Assembly: GCA_031002005.1 (NCBI GenBank)
Contig: CM061920.1
Location: forward strand, 116,736,095-116,800,094
DNA length: 64,000 bases
Source of the DNA: Vandiemenella viatica
Lineage: Eukaryota > Arthropoda > Insecta > Orthoptera > Morabidae
Reading direction: 5' to 3'
The translations under genes were made by a program, and so were the position numbers. The notes beneath the pieces are model-generated. The model made no database searches. It had not been told where the DNA came from and worked only from the letters and a program-made list of their open reading frames with translations. Positions 1-9,888 of this stretch are shown here, in pieces (positions within the stretch are counted from its first letter, which is position 1; each line of letters begins with the position of its first letter).

Positions 1-171
1 AATTCTGTTATGTGCAAAATAACAAGGTATGCTGATTTTCTACACTACACCAACAAAAATTTGAGAACAAAGTCATCCCATTGAGAGCTATGACTAAATA
101 TTTATTGACAGTCACCAAAGTTTGCAATTCCTACTGTACACTTCAAGAACAATTATTAGAATGCAACTTAC

Positions 172-292
172 TTATGAAATGATATTCCAGATTCTTTCCT
201 CTCTTGCCTATTTGTGCAACCGTATGCAACACAAGATGGCAGTATAAAAAACTTAGACACATTACAAAATAAAATAATCACAGCATCAAACA
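172..292 (-). CDS. THAP-type zinc-finger first exon (partial gene or element)
   Basis: The minus-strand frame ends in a peptide beginning LPSCVAYGCTNRQ and ending GISFHK. This is the N-terminus of a THAP DNA-binding domain: Cys, four residues, Cys, then the Gly-(I/L)-Ser-Phe-His motif. Coding stops at a consensus splice donor, GTAAGT, reading leftwards from position 171. The rest of the domain must lie in exons beyond the left edge. THAP proteins usually start at the Met just before Pro-Ser; here that codon is CTG, so either an upstream in-frame ATG (near 290) or the CTG is used, or the start is mutated. It could be a host THAP gene or a THAP-bearing transposase (P or Kolobok type); this window cannot separate them. 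Confidence 0.5.
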
Positions 293-309
293 TAATGTGA
301 ACTTTGCAT

Positions 310-440
310 TTGTATGGGTTCGCAATATGGCCGCTGCCGCCACCACGCATGCGCGAGAGTTTCAAGCCGGCGTCACAGATTTAACGTCACTTCTCCTCCA
401 TATATTTCCTTCCTCCATGGCCTCTCCCTCGTGCAATATG
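310..440 (-). promoter_or_regulatory. CpG-rich stretch upstream of the THAP exon
   Basis: A short GC- and CpG-rich patch in AT-rich surroundings lies directly upstream of the minus-strand THAP exon. It contains CATGCGCG, resembling half of an NRF-1 site, and GCGGCCATATTG on the minus strand, resembling YY1-type sites. There is no TATA box at a sensible distance. A TATA-less promoter is an inference from position and motifs only. Confidence 0.22.
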
Positions 441-589
441 ACGCATGTCTCTGACGACCAAAAGTTGAACAGGTGTGGCAACTGGACATACCTAAGAATC
501 ACTTTAAGGTTTCTGAGCAACGAAACACTCGCGCACTTGGAATTAGTCTTCCTTAGTGTCAATAAAAACAACGTTAAATGTAATTTTTC

Positions 590-1120
590 GTCATGACTGA
601 CATCAGGAGTTCATGTCAGTGTAGCGGAAAAGTATTTAGTCAAAATTTAGTCAAAATTTTACTATGACTTCATTCGTTTTGAATACATTTGCCAAAATAA
701 TAGAATTTAGTCTCCTTATTAACAACATGCCAGAGATGCTCCATTATCACAGAGTCATATTTTCGTAGCACTTGCAATATACCCAGTAAGCTATCATTGT
801 TAGAAGTGTTTAGTGTTTCAGATCCAAAGCTTCCTACGAACTAGAAATAATTGCATTTAAAACTTTGGACACCATTCACTTGAGGATAGCAACCCACCGT
901 GATTTTTCGCCTTCAGTCTGTATTTGCAAATGCTTGTCTTGAAGTTCTTTGTCCGAATCAACGCTTCTGTAAAACTGAGCAAAGTGTGCTGGTGATTTGA
1001 GTAAGTTTCATGCGGTTTGAGATGCTCTGATAAGTAGCTCGAGTCATCAAATCCTTCTTTTCCCAAATAAACAACAGAAAAAGCAATATACTTTATCTGC
1101 AAATTTAGATCAACCAAGTT
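590..1120 (-). pseudogene. hAT transposase remnant (zf-TTF / DUF4371 type)
   Basis: Minus-strand peptides match the N-terminal half of ZMYM/TTF-type hAT transposases. Reading 1117 to 857 the frame shows EGFDDSSYLSEHLKPHE followed by SNHQ, the usual GF-x-x-W-x-x-L-x-x-HE-x-S-x-x-H segment, but the zinc-finger cysteines just upstream are replaced. After a frame change, about 830 to 690 reads LGILQVLRKYDSVIMEHL, the conserved segment that follows in DUF4371. Stops follow. The C-terminal catalytic and dimerisation parts are absent. The ORF at 1270-1488 (minus) lies where more N-terminal sequence would be, but I do not recognise it. No terminal repeats or target duplication were found. Confidence 0.6.
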
Positions 1121-2057
1121 ATATTCTCTTTTTTTTTATTTGACATTGCTCTTTGAACATGCGTATTAGAAAAATCACGTTGATGATTTTCTTCTTGGAT
1201 TTTTTTGTTGCTCGAATAATTATTTCATCTGTGGCTGCGGAATCAATGAGAGACAATTTTGAAATATCATCACGATTTGTACTTTGAAAAGGTGACGTTG
1301 GTTGTATGTTTTGTACACCTCATTCTGTAAACTTTTGAACTGCAGAACACGTACCAGACATGCTTTTTATCATCATGAGCCTTGTCTGAAGAACTTTTAC
1401 TAAATAAATTTTCTTCCGTTGCGTGTTGAACTAGTTCTGGTGACGACGATTCAGATGACTTCTCAACTCTAATAAATTTTGCAAGCAATTTTTAAGCCTT
1501 CTCAATTTCGCCTTGGTTTTGTTTTCTTTTGTTAAGTATTGTGCGCCAGATTAGTTTTTGTAGGTAGCGACATATCTGTAAAAGATACATTATGCTTTGT
1601 AAATATTTACGATACTATAGTTAATTGTAATCACCGAGGGTTTTATATAGTGGAAATAGATAAGTAGGTTGAATCTCGCCCCATGCACATGCTCCCACTT
1701 GCGAATGAACTGACTGCAGCCCCAAAGAAAGGAAACAGGTGCGGGAGACGCGGCACTGGAGGGTGATAACTTTGGGACGAGTTGTGATTTTTATTATTCG
1801 AGTAACTCGAACTGACTCGAATCACAACTCGAATTGACTCTATTCTAAGATAAAACATGACTATGCATTAAGCTGAAATTGTTACTTCTATAAACTCTTC
1901 TGGATGATGTGTGTTAAAATAATATGTGAACAGCAAGGTGGGTTATTATACAATTTATTTTTCATTTTTTACGCACAAGATCTCTCGCTGCATTTTCGGC
2001 GCCCCGCATATAACGTAGGCCAGTGCGGTCGCACCGCTCGTATCGCCCTAGGGGCGC
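1121..2057. other. AT-rich interval without recognised gene
   Basis: No convincing coding sequence. Around 1790-1850 several copies of ACTCGAAT or its complement stand close together in both orientations, as in the subterminal repeats of some hAT elements, but I could not pair them with a second end. Positions 1985-2057 are GC-rich and unassigned. Confidence 0.4.
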
Positions 2058-2390
2058 CCCTGTATGGTAGTGTAGTATGGGACCCATGAATAACAAATAC
2101 AGGAGTTGGAGAGAGTGCAAAAAAGGACTGCTAGATTTGTTTCTGGAAATTATCGCAGAACGCAATCGGTAACAGATATGATAAAAGAGCTGGAATGGGA
2201 TTCATTGGAAGACAGGAGGAAGGTGAAGAGGGTCATGGGAGTGTACAAGGCATATATCGCTGATGAGGCATGGAAAGATATCGGTGTAAGAATAAAAAGA
2301 AATGCATGGAAGGGAAAAGATGACCATGATCACAAGCTGGCAGTCGATTTCAGGCACAAGGGTGTAGGAAGATTATCTTTTTTTAGATGA
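2058..2390 (+). pseudogene. LINE-J 3' fragment (CR1/Jockey-type), copy 1
   Basis: The frame contains ERVQKRTARFVSGNYRR and KELEWDSLEDRRK, followed by a GVYKAYIADEAWKDI-like block. These are the post-RT C-terminal signatures of CR1/Jockey-type LINEs, and the same protein is encoded at 61902-62441 in this window. Only about the last 110 residues remain; the RT core is missing and the reading breaks at both ends. The 3' terminus of the element (GC-poor, with TTAAA repeats in the 62-kb copy) is not kept here, so the fragment was truncated after insertion or cut by the adjacent Penelope element. Confidence 0.75.
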
Positions 2391-2623
2391 CCATTCTTCT
2401 GTGGGCGTCTTCAATCGGTGTTTGGTGCTGTTATATAGCCGAGGTCCGTGACCCGTCTACAGAGTTCGGTTTACCCGGACAATCAGAGTGTTCGTTGCCC
2501 TGATGGGACGCGACGTGGACTGGTGGGAGCCGACACGTTACAAACTCCACACGCACTAGCGAGAGCCATGCGTCGTGAAGTTTAAGCCCGTTGTCTTCAT
2601 TTATGTTGTGTGGGCGTTTGGTA

Positions 2624-3955
2624 CAGGGTGCGGCAAAAAGATCTGACGGTTTTAAAGTACAAACAACATGAAAAATAAAAGTGATACAAAATATTTTATT
2701 GCTTATTACAGAAGGGTATTCATGAAAATTAATGACAATAACATCAGAACAACCAATTTCATCCGTTTAAGATGTGAAGATAACGTCCTTTAAATGACGT
2801 CCGTCTTTGAACAAGCATTCTTCCAGCCTTGCACTGAAGCTGTTGAACACCTGCTCTAACATTGTACAAGGCAGGCTGGTGATTTCTTGGCGTATGGATT
2901 CTTTCAGTTCGTCCAGTGTGCGGGGTTTGTTTGTGTAAACTCTTGCTTTAAGGAGTCCCCACAAGAAAAAATCACAAACGCTAAGGTCTGGAGAGCGAGC
3001 TGGCCATTCAATGTCCCCAAAACGCGAGATCACTCGACCACGAAACGTCCATAACCTCACTGGCTGTATGGGCAGTTGCCCCATCCTGCTGGAAACATAT
3101 CCTACTGCGCACCAAACGATTTCTCTTAAGTTCAGGGATCATGAAGTTTTTTAGCATCAACAAATAACGTTCCGAATTGACCGTAACGGTTCGACCACCC
3201 TCTTCGAAGAAGTATGGCCCAATGACACACCTTTTGGTTACACCACACCACACGGTAACCTTAGGACTATGCAGAGGACGTTCATGCAGTTGTTCCGGAT
3301 TTGTAGCCCACCAATAACGAAAGTTCTGTTTGTTCACATAACCATCCAGATGGAAATGTGCCTCGTCACTCATCATTAAAATTTTTTCATCCGTCAGCAT
3401 TGCAATCATCTCTTCTGCAAATGCTTTACGCTTTGCATAGTCATTAGGCTTTAACTGCTGGACAATAGCCATTTTGTACGGGTGGAAGTGCAGATCGAAA
3501 CGCAAAATTCGTCTTACCGAGCGGTCAGACATGTGCAAAGCAGCAGCTTGTTTGCGGGCCGACCGCCGAGGACTGGCTTCCACAGCTTCTCTTATTCGAT
3601 CGATATTCTCTGGCGTCCTGGATGACCGTGGGCGACCTGTTGACTTCTTTTTTAACGCTGAACTGGTAGCTCTGAAGGTGCTCACCCATAGCATAATGGT
3701 GTTCCGAGTTGGGACTCTTCCTTTTGGACTCACGTTAAATCGTCTACGGAACTGCCGCTGAACAGCAACGCAGGAATCGCCACTTTTAAAAAACGCCTCG
3801 ACAACAAACGCACGGTGTTCACCCGACCATTGTTCCATGGCTACTACAAATGTTCACGTGTGGGCTCTGGATTGCGCCTATCCCCACCACCCCCCACCAT
3901 CTACTCACTCGACAATAGGGCGGCGAAAACCGTCAGATCATTTTGCCGCACCCTG
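2624..3955 (-). mobile_element. Complete mariner-like (Tc1/mariner superfamily) element
   Basis: Terminal inverted repeats of about 30 bp match almost perfectly: the left end starts CAGGGTGCGGCAAAAAGATC at 2624, and the right end is its complement, finishing at 3955. The element is flanked by TA dinucleotides (2622-2623 and 3956-3957), the target duplication of this superfamily. Length is 1332 bp, normal for a one-gene mariner. It sits inside the 3' part of the Penelope remnant; the related Penelope copy near 27690 lacks it. One frameshift disables the transposase. Confidence 0.92.
2767..3838 (-). pseudogene. Mariner-type transposase, one frameshift
   Basis: The minus-strand reading starts at MEQWSGEHRAF (3838), a DUF4817-type helix-turn-helix start, and continues through a second HTH (RSARKQAAALHMSDRSVRR). 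The DDE/D catalytic domain follows: first Asp in MMSDEAHFHL, second in CFQQDGATAHT, third in WPARSPDLSVCDFFLWG. The frame changes once, near 3015-3045, between the second and third catalytic residues, where a few residues also seem lost. The C-terminus ends at 2767. Total length of about 350 residues is normal for the family. The start is the first Met of the conserved N-terminal block, 117 bp inside the terminal repeat end. Confidence 0.9.
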
Positions 3956-3957
3956 TA

Positions 3958-4500
3958 GTTTCCAATACCTCCTTGACCCTCCGTGGCCACCATTTATCTT
4001 CGCGCACTATCAGGGTGGTGTTTTCGAAATTTATGGCATGATTAGTTTCGGCTGCATGCCGTGTAATGACGGACTTCTTGGTGTTATTTGATCTATAATT
4101 GTGGATGTACACACGTAGCGTATCCTATATAGTGCGCCCCGCCTCTCCTATGTACACCCGATCACAGGTGCACGGAATTTCATAGGCCCCGGCAACCTGC
4201 AGTGGGGGCAGTTTGTCCTTAACCTTGACGAGCTGGTTACTGACCTTACTGTGCGCTTTGTAGATAGGTTTTATGTCAACGTTTTTATGAAATAGCTTTC
4301 CATTTCTGTCAATAACGCCTCATACATAAGATGGAACAAATACTTTGCGTTTCTGAAAAGTGGGTTGATTTGATGCTGAATTGGCGTCTCTCTCTTTCGT
4401 GACTGCATGCAGTGCCCGTTTGATACAAAGGTTGTGGTAGCCATTAGACCTGAATGTGCGTTGCAGTGCCTCTAACTCTGTCGTAAAACTTTTAGCATCA
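3958..4500 (-). pseudogene. Penelope linker and GIY-YIG endonuclease domain (broken)
   Basis: Reading the minus strand, the ORF at 4505-4320 (KSFTTELEALQRTFRSNGY) is the linker that follows the RT in Penelope proteins. Further on come KAHSKVSNQLVKVKDKLPP and then GAYEIPCTCDRVYIGEAGRT. The latter is the GIY-YIG core, here in the A-Y-E / V-Y-I-G form typical of Penelope. The domain continues with NHAINFENTTLIVRED and WWPRRVKEV. An in-frame TAG follows directly after the VYIGEAGRT segment, and frames change between linker and domain. The endonuclease would nick target DNA to prime reverse transcription; this copy cannot. Confidence 0.78.
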
Positions 4501-4745
4501 CACACTTTCGTTGCTCTTTTACACTAGGTCGTGTGGACACCTCTTTTTGTCGGTGGATGGTGGTACGACGCGTCATGTAAATATCTACTTGTGTGTGTCG
4601 GCTTCCGATAAACTGAGGGTCTAAGGTTCCCGTCGTCACGTTAGCTATTGGTACATCTACGAAAGGCAGCTGTCCTTGTTAATCCGTTTCTGTAGACAAA
4701 TTAATTTTAGGATGTGAGTAGAGGAACAATAGGGCTTCTGTATAA

Positions 4746-5778
4746 TTTCTGGAAATCGCCAGGCTCACTCAATGGGAAGCGTTGGCGGGCTTTTGAATCA
4801 GCCAATCAGAGTGCAAGGAGCGTGGCCATGTCCCGGCGCGCCACCAGGTGACCTCAATTTCCGACAGCGTATCTCAACACGATACCGTTACACGCTAAGT
4901 AGGCCACGGCAAACGCGTACAGCAGTGACCTCAATCTGGCTATTTCTGACACAACGCCACAGGCGTATCGCAGTACTTAGGACTATTTCGCATGACTCGA
5001 TAAGTATCACGCGCCATCTTCCAAGAATATTTTCAAGGAATGCGGCGCGGCAGCTTGCTGTTAACATTCGTTATTCTGAAACCTGTAATTTTCTTCCTAG
5101 ATCCTTCGAAGAGCATTTTGTAATGTGTTATTGATATTTTGAACTATTTTAATTCATTAATTGTTTAATTACCGTAAAATTAGCTGCTAAAATTATTTTT
5201 TCGTATTTTTTGAACAAAACTCATTTTTTCTTCTTCAAATAGTATTTTTGGCTCAAATAACAAGTTCTTACTTGAAAACCGACCCCTCCCCCTCTACCTT
5301 ATATCTCATACACCTCTGCGACTGTTCGTTATACATAAGGTAATTTCTTCATATGTATCTAGCTGCCATTTTTTATACCTCGTCCAAATTGTCTTATTAA
5401 CCTTGATGGTCATGCTCTTAACATCACATTTAAAGGTATTTTCAGTGAAATTCAGTGCTATTTAATGGCCATTTATTCGCTCCCAACATCTTATTCACCA
5501 ATGTGTTCCTTATACACTCCCAGAGCACTATTTCATCTGCTTCATGTCTTTCAATGATGACCAAAGCGCCTCTGCCATCATGTCAGTTATAAACTCTGTT
5601 CTCCTTTCTTTTCTAGTATTTCATACTCGTAATAAGAGTACAATGCTACTTCATCATACTCAAAAAATATAAAAAAAATCGGAGATAATGTTTTTGTTAG
5701 CTAATTAAAGAACATAATTTATCGATAAATGATAGAGATTTTTTGAAATTTTAAAATACATTTATATTGCATAATAAC
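4746..5778. other. Interval without recognised gene
   Basis: Positions 4746-5130 are mixed in composition with an open frame (4772-5134, plus) that lacks any family signature I know. Positions 5130-5778 are AT-rich with scattered stops in all frames. The last eight bases (5771-5778, ATAATAAC) are the left target duplication of hAT-A copy 1. Confidence 0.4.
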
Positions 5779-6020
5779 TAAGCCCCGGATTCTTAGGTTC
5801 GATCCTATTTTGTTCCCAACCTAATATTCTCAAAATTTTAGTTTTATTTTTCGTCTTTTGTATAATCTAATAATATACATAAATTTAATAGGACCTAAAA
5901 GTACCTAATTTTTATGTTATCGCCTAAAATGACCTAATTCGGTTTTCAGAGCCGAAAAGGACCTATTTCGATGTACTGATCTAGGCCGACTTTAATTTTG
6001 TTACTTAAATAAATCAAATG

Positions 6021-6285
6021 ACCGAACCGGATTAGCTCAGTAGTACGGGCCGTGGGCGAGTAATTTGGACTCGGAAGACGTCGGCTGTTCTGAAATGGTA
6101 TTCCATGGTTTTTCTTTTCACCTCCAGGCAAATGCCGAAACAGTACCTTATTGACAGGTTATGGCTGCTTCATTTCCCCCTTCTCAAAAATTTCGTTTCT
6201 TTCTTCTACATCAATCCAAGTTAATTTCACCTGGGCGGTTCGGCCAGTCACCATCCCTAGCTGTATCTATTACTACGTGAATCCT
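6021..6285 (+). mobile_element. SINE-B, tRNA-headed, inside hAT-A
   Basis: The head reads CCGGATTAGCTCAGTAGTAC, with a Pol III A-box-like core. The body contains CATGGTTTTT, then CTCCAGGCAAATGCCG (about 6100-6136), which resembles the middle of the other SINE family in this window. The equivalent block lies at the same place in hAT-A copy 2 (56269-56537), so it inserted before the two copies separated. The B box is weak and there is no clear poly-A tail. Confidence 0.5.
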
Positions 6286-6659
6286 AAGCTCAAAGAAAAT
6301 GTAAGTGTAAGCGCTATGGGAATGATTCCTCGCAGAGTTCGAGGAGGGTAAACGGAATGTGTTTACGTGTAAAACAAATGGATTTACTTTAAAATTGGAA
6401 TAACTATTCACCACAATATTAAATGATGTGTTTTAAACTCATTGTTGACGGCGACATTGAGAAAAGCTGTAACAATGCCGTGAAGCAACTTCATATTATT
6501 ACAGATGCTTACATTCACTAGAAACAAATCAACAAAGAAAGTTTTAAACACAGCATGTTAAATGTTAACAATCTCAGGAACGCAAACACATTCTGAGAAA
6601 TTAACAGTTGTATACCCTCATCGTTCAATCTTCTTCTTCTTCTCGTTTGGATGACATCA

Positions 6660-7735
6660 TCAAATATGTGGTAGTTTTTCTGCCAATGCGATAGCTTTGT
6701 CAGTAGCTGATTGGAGGACAAATTGAGATACATTTATTCCAATTTGTGGACAAGACAACAAATGTACCATGGTTTCTCTATCCCACCACGAACATGTGGT
6801 ATCTGGCTGCTCTCCCAGGTATCCCCAAGTGGCAAGTGTATCTTTGCAACGGTCAACTCCAGCTCGAAGCCTGTTTAGCGACTTCCATATGGGCCATGGT
6901 TGTTCAAACCCAGGTTGTAGACCCCCTTTTGGTTTGATCCACTCGAACCCTTGTCGTAATCTTTTTTCCCAAGCCAGTATTCTTTCATTGCTTGGAGCTC
7001 CAGTTGGTGGCTTTGAAGTTCGCATGAAGCTTGAACGGGACTTAAGTCTCGATGGCGCTGGTATTTAGCGATGTAGGGGCTGTCGGACGTCTTCATTCAT
7101 TTTAACCCTTGCCACGCTGGTGGCAACTTCCCGGCGCTTATCTCCAGGGGCGATGCCAGCTAGTATCTCCACTTTGCTCACAGGCGATGGTCTGAGACAA
7201 CCTGTGATGAGCCGGCATGTTCTATGGAGCTCAACGTCTACTGTCTTAGCACGGCTGGAGTTTTGCCACACAGGACATACATACTCTGCTGCGGAGTAGC
7301 ATAATACTAAGGCAGAGGTGCGGATGCAGCTTGGGTTAGCTCCCCAGCTAGATCCGGTCAAGTTGCTTAAGATTTTGTTGTGTGCTGATACTTTCATCTT
7401 GACATTGCGACAGTGGCTTTTAAAAGTGAGACCTCTATCAAGAGTTACGCCCAGGTATTTTGTATTTTCTCTGTGCAACAGAGTTGATCGATTCCAGGTC
7501 AAAATCAGCTTTCGCTTAGCGTATTTATTGCGCAAGTGAAGTGCACAGAGTTCGGTTTTTATTATTATTATTTGGCTTGAGGTCATTCTGTTTGTAGTAG
7601 GTTCCAAGGTATTCAAGGGCTGTTGTAAGTCTACCCCCAACGGCCTGAAAAGTCACATGTTGAGCAGCTAGGGCAAGATAATCAGCGTAGTTAAAGGACA
7701 TACAATGGTTGTCCAGGGGTTGATCATTGGTGTAG
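6660..7735 (-). pseudogene. LINE-K reverse transcriptase, 3' half
   Basis: Continuing from the GLPKGSVLAPVLF block across the hAT-B insertion, the frame reaches MSFNYADYLALAAQ. This is the RT catalytic box, with the second Asp of YADD changed to Tyr, so the enzyme would be inactive. The long ORF 7640-7065 then gives YLGVTLDRGLTFKSHC and CYSAAEYVCPVWQNSS, the thumb and connection of this LINE group. A C-terminal piece (WKSLNRLRAG, then HLLSCPQIG near 6700) resembles the Cys-His tail. At least three frame changes occur. Confidence 0.78.
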
Positions 7736-7737
7736 AT

Positions 7738-9756
7738 TAGGCTTGCAACGAATATTCGGCAACTATTCGGTATGCGGCCTATTCGGCCACTTTTTTACTA
7801 TTCGGCCGAATACCGAATATCTAGGTACTATTCGGCCGAATGCCGAATACTTAGGATTTTTTTTTGGTTAGATAATTGCCTAAAACAAAACGATTGATTC
7901 AGTGCATGGTAATGTATTTATCTTACAATTACAAAAAATAATCGTGCATGGTCAACTTACACGATGTCAAAGCAAAACAAAAATATTAAATACCTATTCA
8001 CTGGAATCATCATAATTGAAATTTAGGAGTGGAAGATTGTGATGCAGAAATACTAATTTTTCTGCATTGTCAGGTAGTAGTTTACTTCTTTTCTTTTCGT
8101 AGACATTTCCAGCTTCAGAGAAAAGCCGCTCCGAATAAACACTGCTTCCTGGCGCGGAGAAGTATTTTGCTGCAAGCTTTGTCAAACACGGAAATTTCTC
8201 TCTTCCTGCTTGCCACCAAATGTACGGATTATCATGCCATGATATACTATTAATATTTAAATAAACATCAATTTCAGTTTCAACTGCATTTTTTCTTGTG
8301 ATGCCCCTGCATTGATTGTACTTTTCTCTGAAACAATCTCTTCAAAACAATCCATAAAAGATGAGTGTGTACTCTGCCTGTGACCCGACTCTTCCATCAT
8401 CCTCTTGGATTGAATAGGGGACGAATTCGCGCTGCCGTCGCTGCTTGTTTCACAGTACGTCTTTAGACCATCGATCAAAATATACTGCCTTGATTTTTCT
8501 CTTTGCAGTTGACTGGTGAAAACATTCATTTTGAAGCGAGGGTCCAAAGCGGTTGCCGACAAATAATTTTTATTTGTGACAGTGTCTTCAAATCGTTCGT
8601 TCAACCCTTGTTGCATGACAAGTCTCACTTGGCTTAAGTTGGCTGTTAGCTCTGATGTGCTAGTTTTATTGCAATATCGCGTTAGAGCAACAATATACGA
8701 AATAATTTCAGAAATCCATGCATATCCGGAACTGGTGATTTTTGTTAGTTCTTCAAATGGTTGTAGTAATATCAAAAGTTGTTCTAAAAGCTCCCATTGA
8801 GCAGCAGTCAAGTTGACAATATTGCAGTCCGTGAGATACATTGAAATTACCCGTTTTTGCTCCATTAGCCTTTGCATATATGTGGAATTCCACCGTGTAC
8901 TGACATCTTGCTCCAATTCATGCACGGGGAGACCCAATTGCTTTTGAAGTTTTTCTTGCGCAACACCGGAATAATTGAAATGAGTCACGATCCTCCTTCC
9001 TGCAGCTATCATTTCCATCACTTCTGACTGAGCTTTCAGACAATCGACAACAATTAATTGGAGAGTATGAATGAAACAACGAACTGAGGCCAACCCCGCA
9101 TTGCCATAATTTTAGGTTTTCTTGTCAGAATTAATAAATTCAAACAAAACAGAAGCCACGAATCTTCCCAGTTCGCCAACTTGTAACTGATAAATGCTGA
9201 GGCTGATGACGTTTCGGCCTATATTCAACATTTAGTCTAAATGCCCTTCTCACAGACTCAAAAACGAGGTATGAGGATGTTATGACTACGGAAATACTGC
9301 ACTCTGTTATTGATCCATATAGTGAAGAATGGCATATCATACTACAAGAAGATTATTGATCGAAGTAATCACTATCGTACTATGTAGGGGGCAATTTAGA
9401 AAGTGGTATCAGCAATTCGGTCTCAAGAAGGTTATACCAGTTCCTTATCCCGTATTATGAACTATCGTAAAAAAGCTTTTCCATCTTCACACCACATTGG
9501 ATGTTATTCTTAAGGAAAAAAAAGTAATGTCATAAATAATCCAATGTAGATACTTGAGGCCATACTTCAAGCTTGTTAAAACAGGAGGTGGGAGGTAACT
9601 CTGCTTTAACAGGCGGGCGAGAGACAAGCACAGCAATACAGATTTTGGCTCACTCCGGCCGAATACTTTTGCCGAATATTCGGCTATTCGGCCAGGAAGT
9701 CTGCCGAATATTCGGTATTCGGCGTATGGCCAAATATACTATTCGTTGCAAGTCTA
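7738..9756 (-). mobile_element. hAT-B, complete element nested in LINE-K
   Basis: The left terminus TAGGCTTGCAACGAATATTC (7738) pairs with the right terminus, complement of TAGACTTGCAACGAATAGTA, ending at 9756. Exact 8-bp flanks GTGTAGAT lie at 7730-7737 and 9757-9764. Subterminal zones hold many copies of ATTCGGCCGAATAC-like palindromes (7755-7855 and 9655-9725), a common site of transposase binding. The 2019-bp element splits the RT gene of LINE-K between its GVPQG-type block and its YADD-type box. Confidence 0.93.
7994..9093 (-). pseudogene. hAT-B transposase (ZBED-like), truncated N-terminus
   Basis: The main frame (9093-8257) shows SVRCFIHTLQLIV, DVSTRWNSTYMQRL and LSATALDPRFK, all conserved in hAT transposases. 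A second frame continues from an A-run near 8295 and ends in SVYSERLFSEAGNVYEKKR and LHHNL (8140-8030), the C-terminal dimerisation region. One base at the A-run separates the two. The BED zinc finger and the first catalytic Asp region are not recognisable in 9094-9650, so an internal deletion or decay is likely. Intact relatives are ~600-700 residues long. Confidence 0.88.
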
Positions 9757-9888
9757 GTGTAGATGTTAAATAAAACTGGAGCAAGAACACTTCCTTTAGG
9801 TAGTCCATTGTTTGGTTTGCGTGGACGTCTTTTTTAATTCTGAAAACTGACGTAGAATTACTGAGAAGTTCGTATTTTTGTGAAACCA

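Larger units (their letters stand above)
2391..4745 (-). mobile_element. Penelope-like element remnant, split by a mariner
   Basis: Minus-strand sequence on both sides of the mariner encodes the C-terminal part of a Penelope-like retroelement. Such elements carry an RT plus a GIY-YIG endonuclease and are spread widely in animals. From 4745 leftwards: RT thumb with VYRKPTHTSRYLHDASYH (about 4560-4620), linker, then the GIY-YIG domain. The 3' noncoding part runs to ~2391. The same 3' region recurs at ~27335-27783, which gives the uninterrupted sequence at the mariner site. The RT palm is absent. Frameshifts and stops show that it is dead. Confidence 0.8.
6629..9835 (-). mobile_element. LINE-K (CR1/Jockey-type), 5'-truncated, split by hAT-B
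   Basis: The minus-strand element ends in a (GAA)n tail, seen as CTTCTTCTTCTTCT at 6629-6642 on the plus strand. Coding runs from mid-RT (GLPKGSVLAPVLFNIYT, 9834-9765) through the hAT-B insertion to the C-terminal domain. The 5' half, including the endonuclease, is missing, as usual after incomplete target-primed reverse transcription. hAT-A copy 2 (near 60020) lacks this LINE, so it entered after the copies diverged. Host boundaries are accurate to roughly 10 bp. Confidence 0.8.

Noticed and set aside
4772..5134. 120-codon ORF as a gene
   Set aside because: No recognisable motif, no neighbours of matching function, Arg-rich composition from a GC-rich patch.
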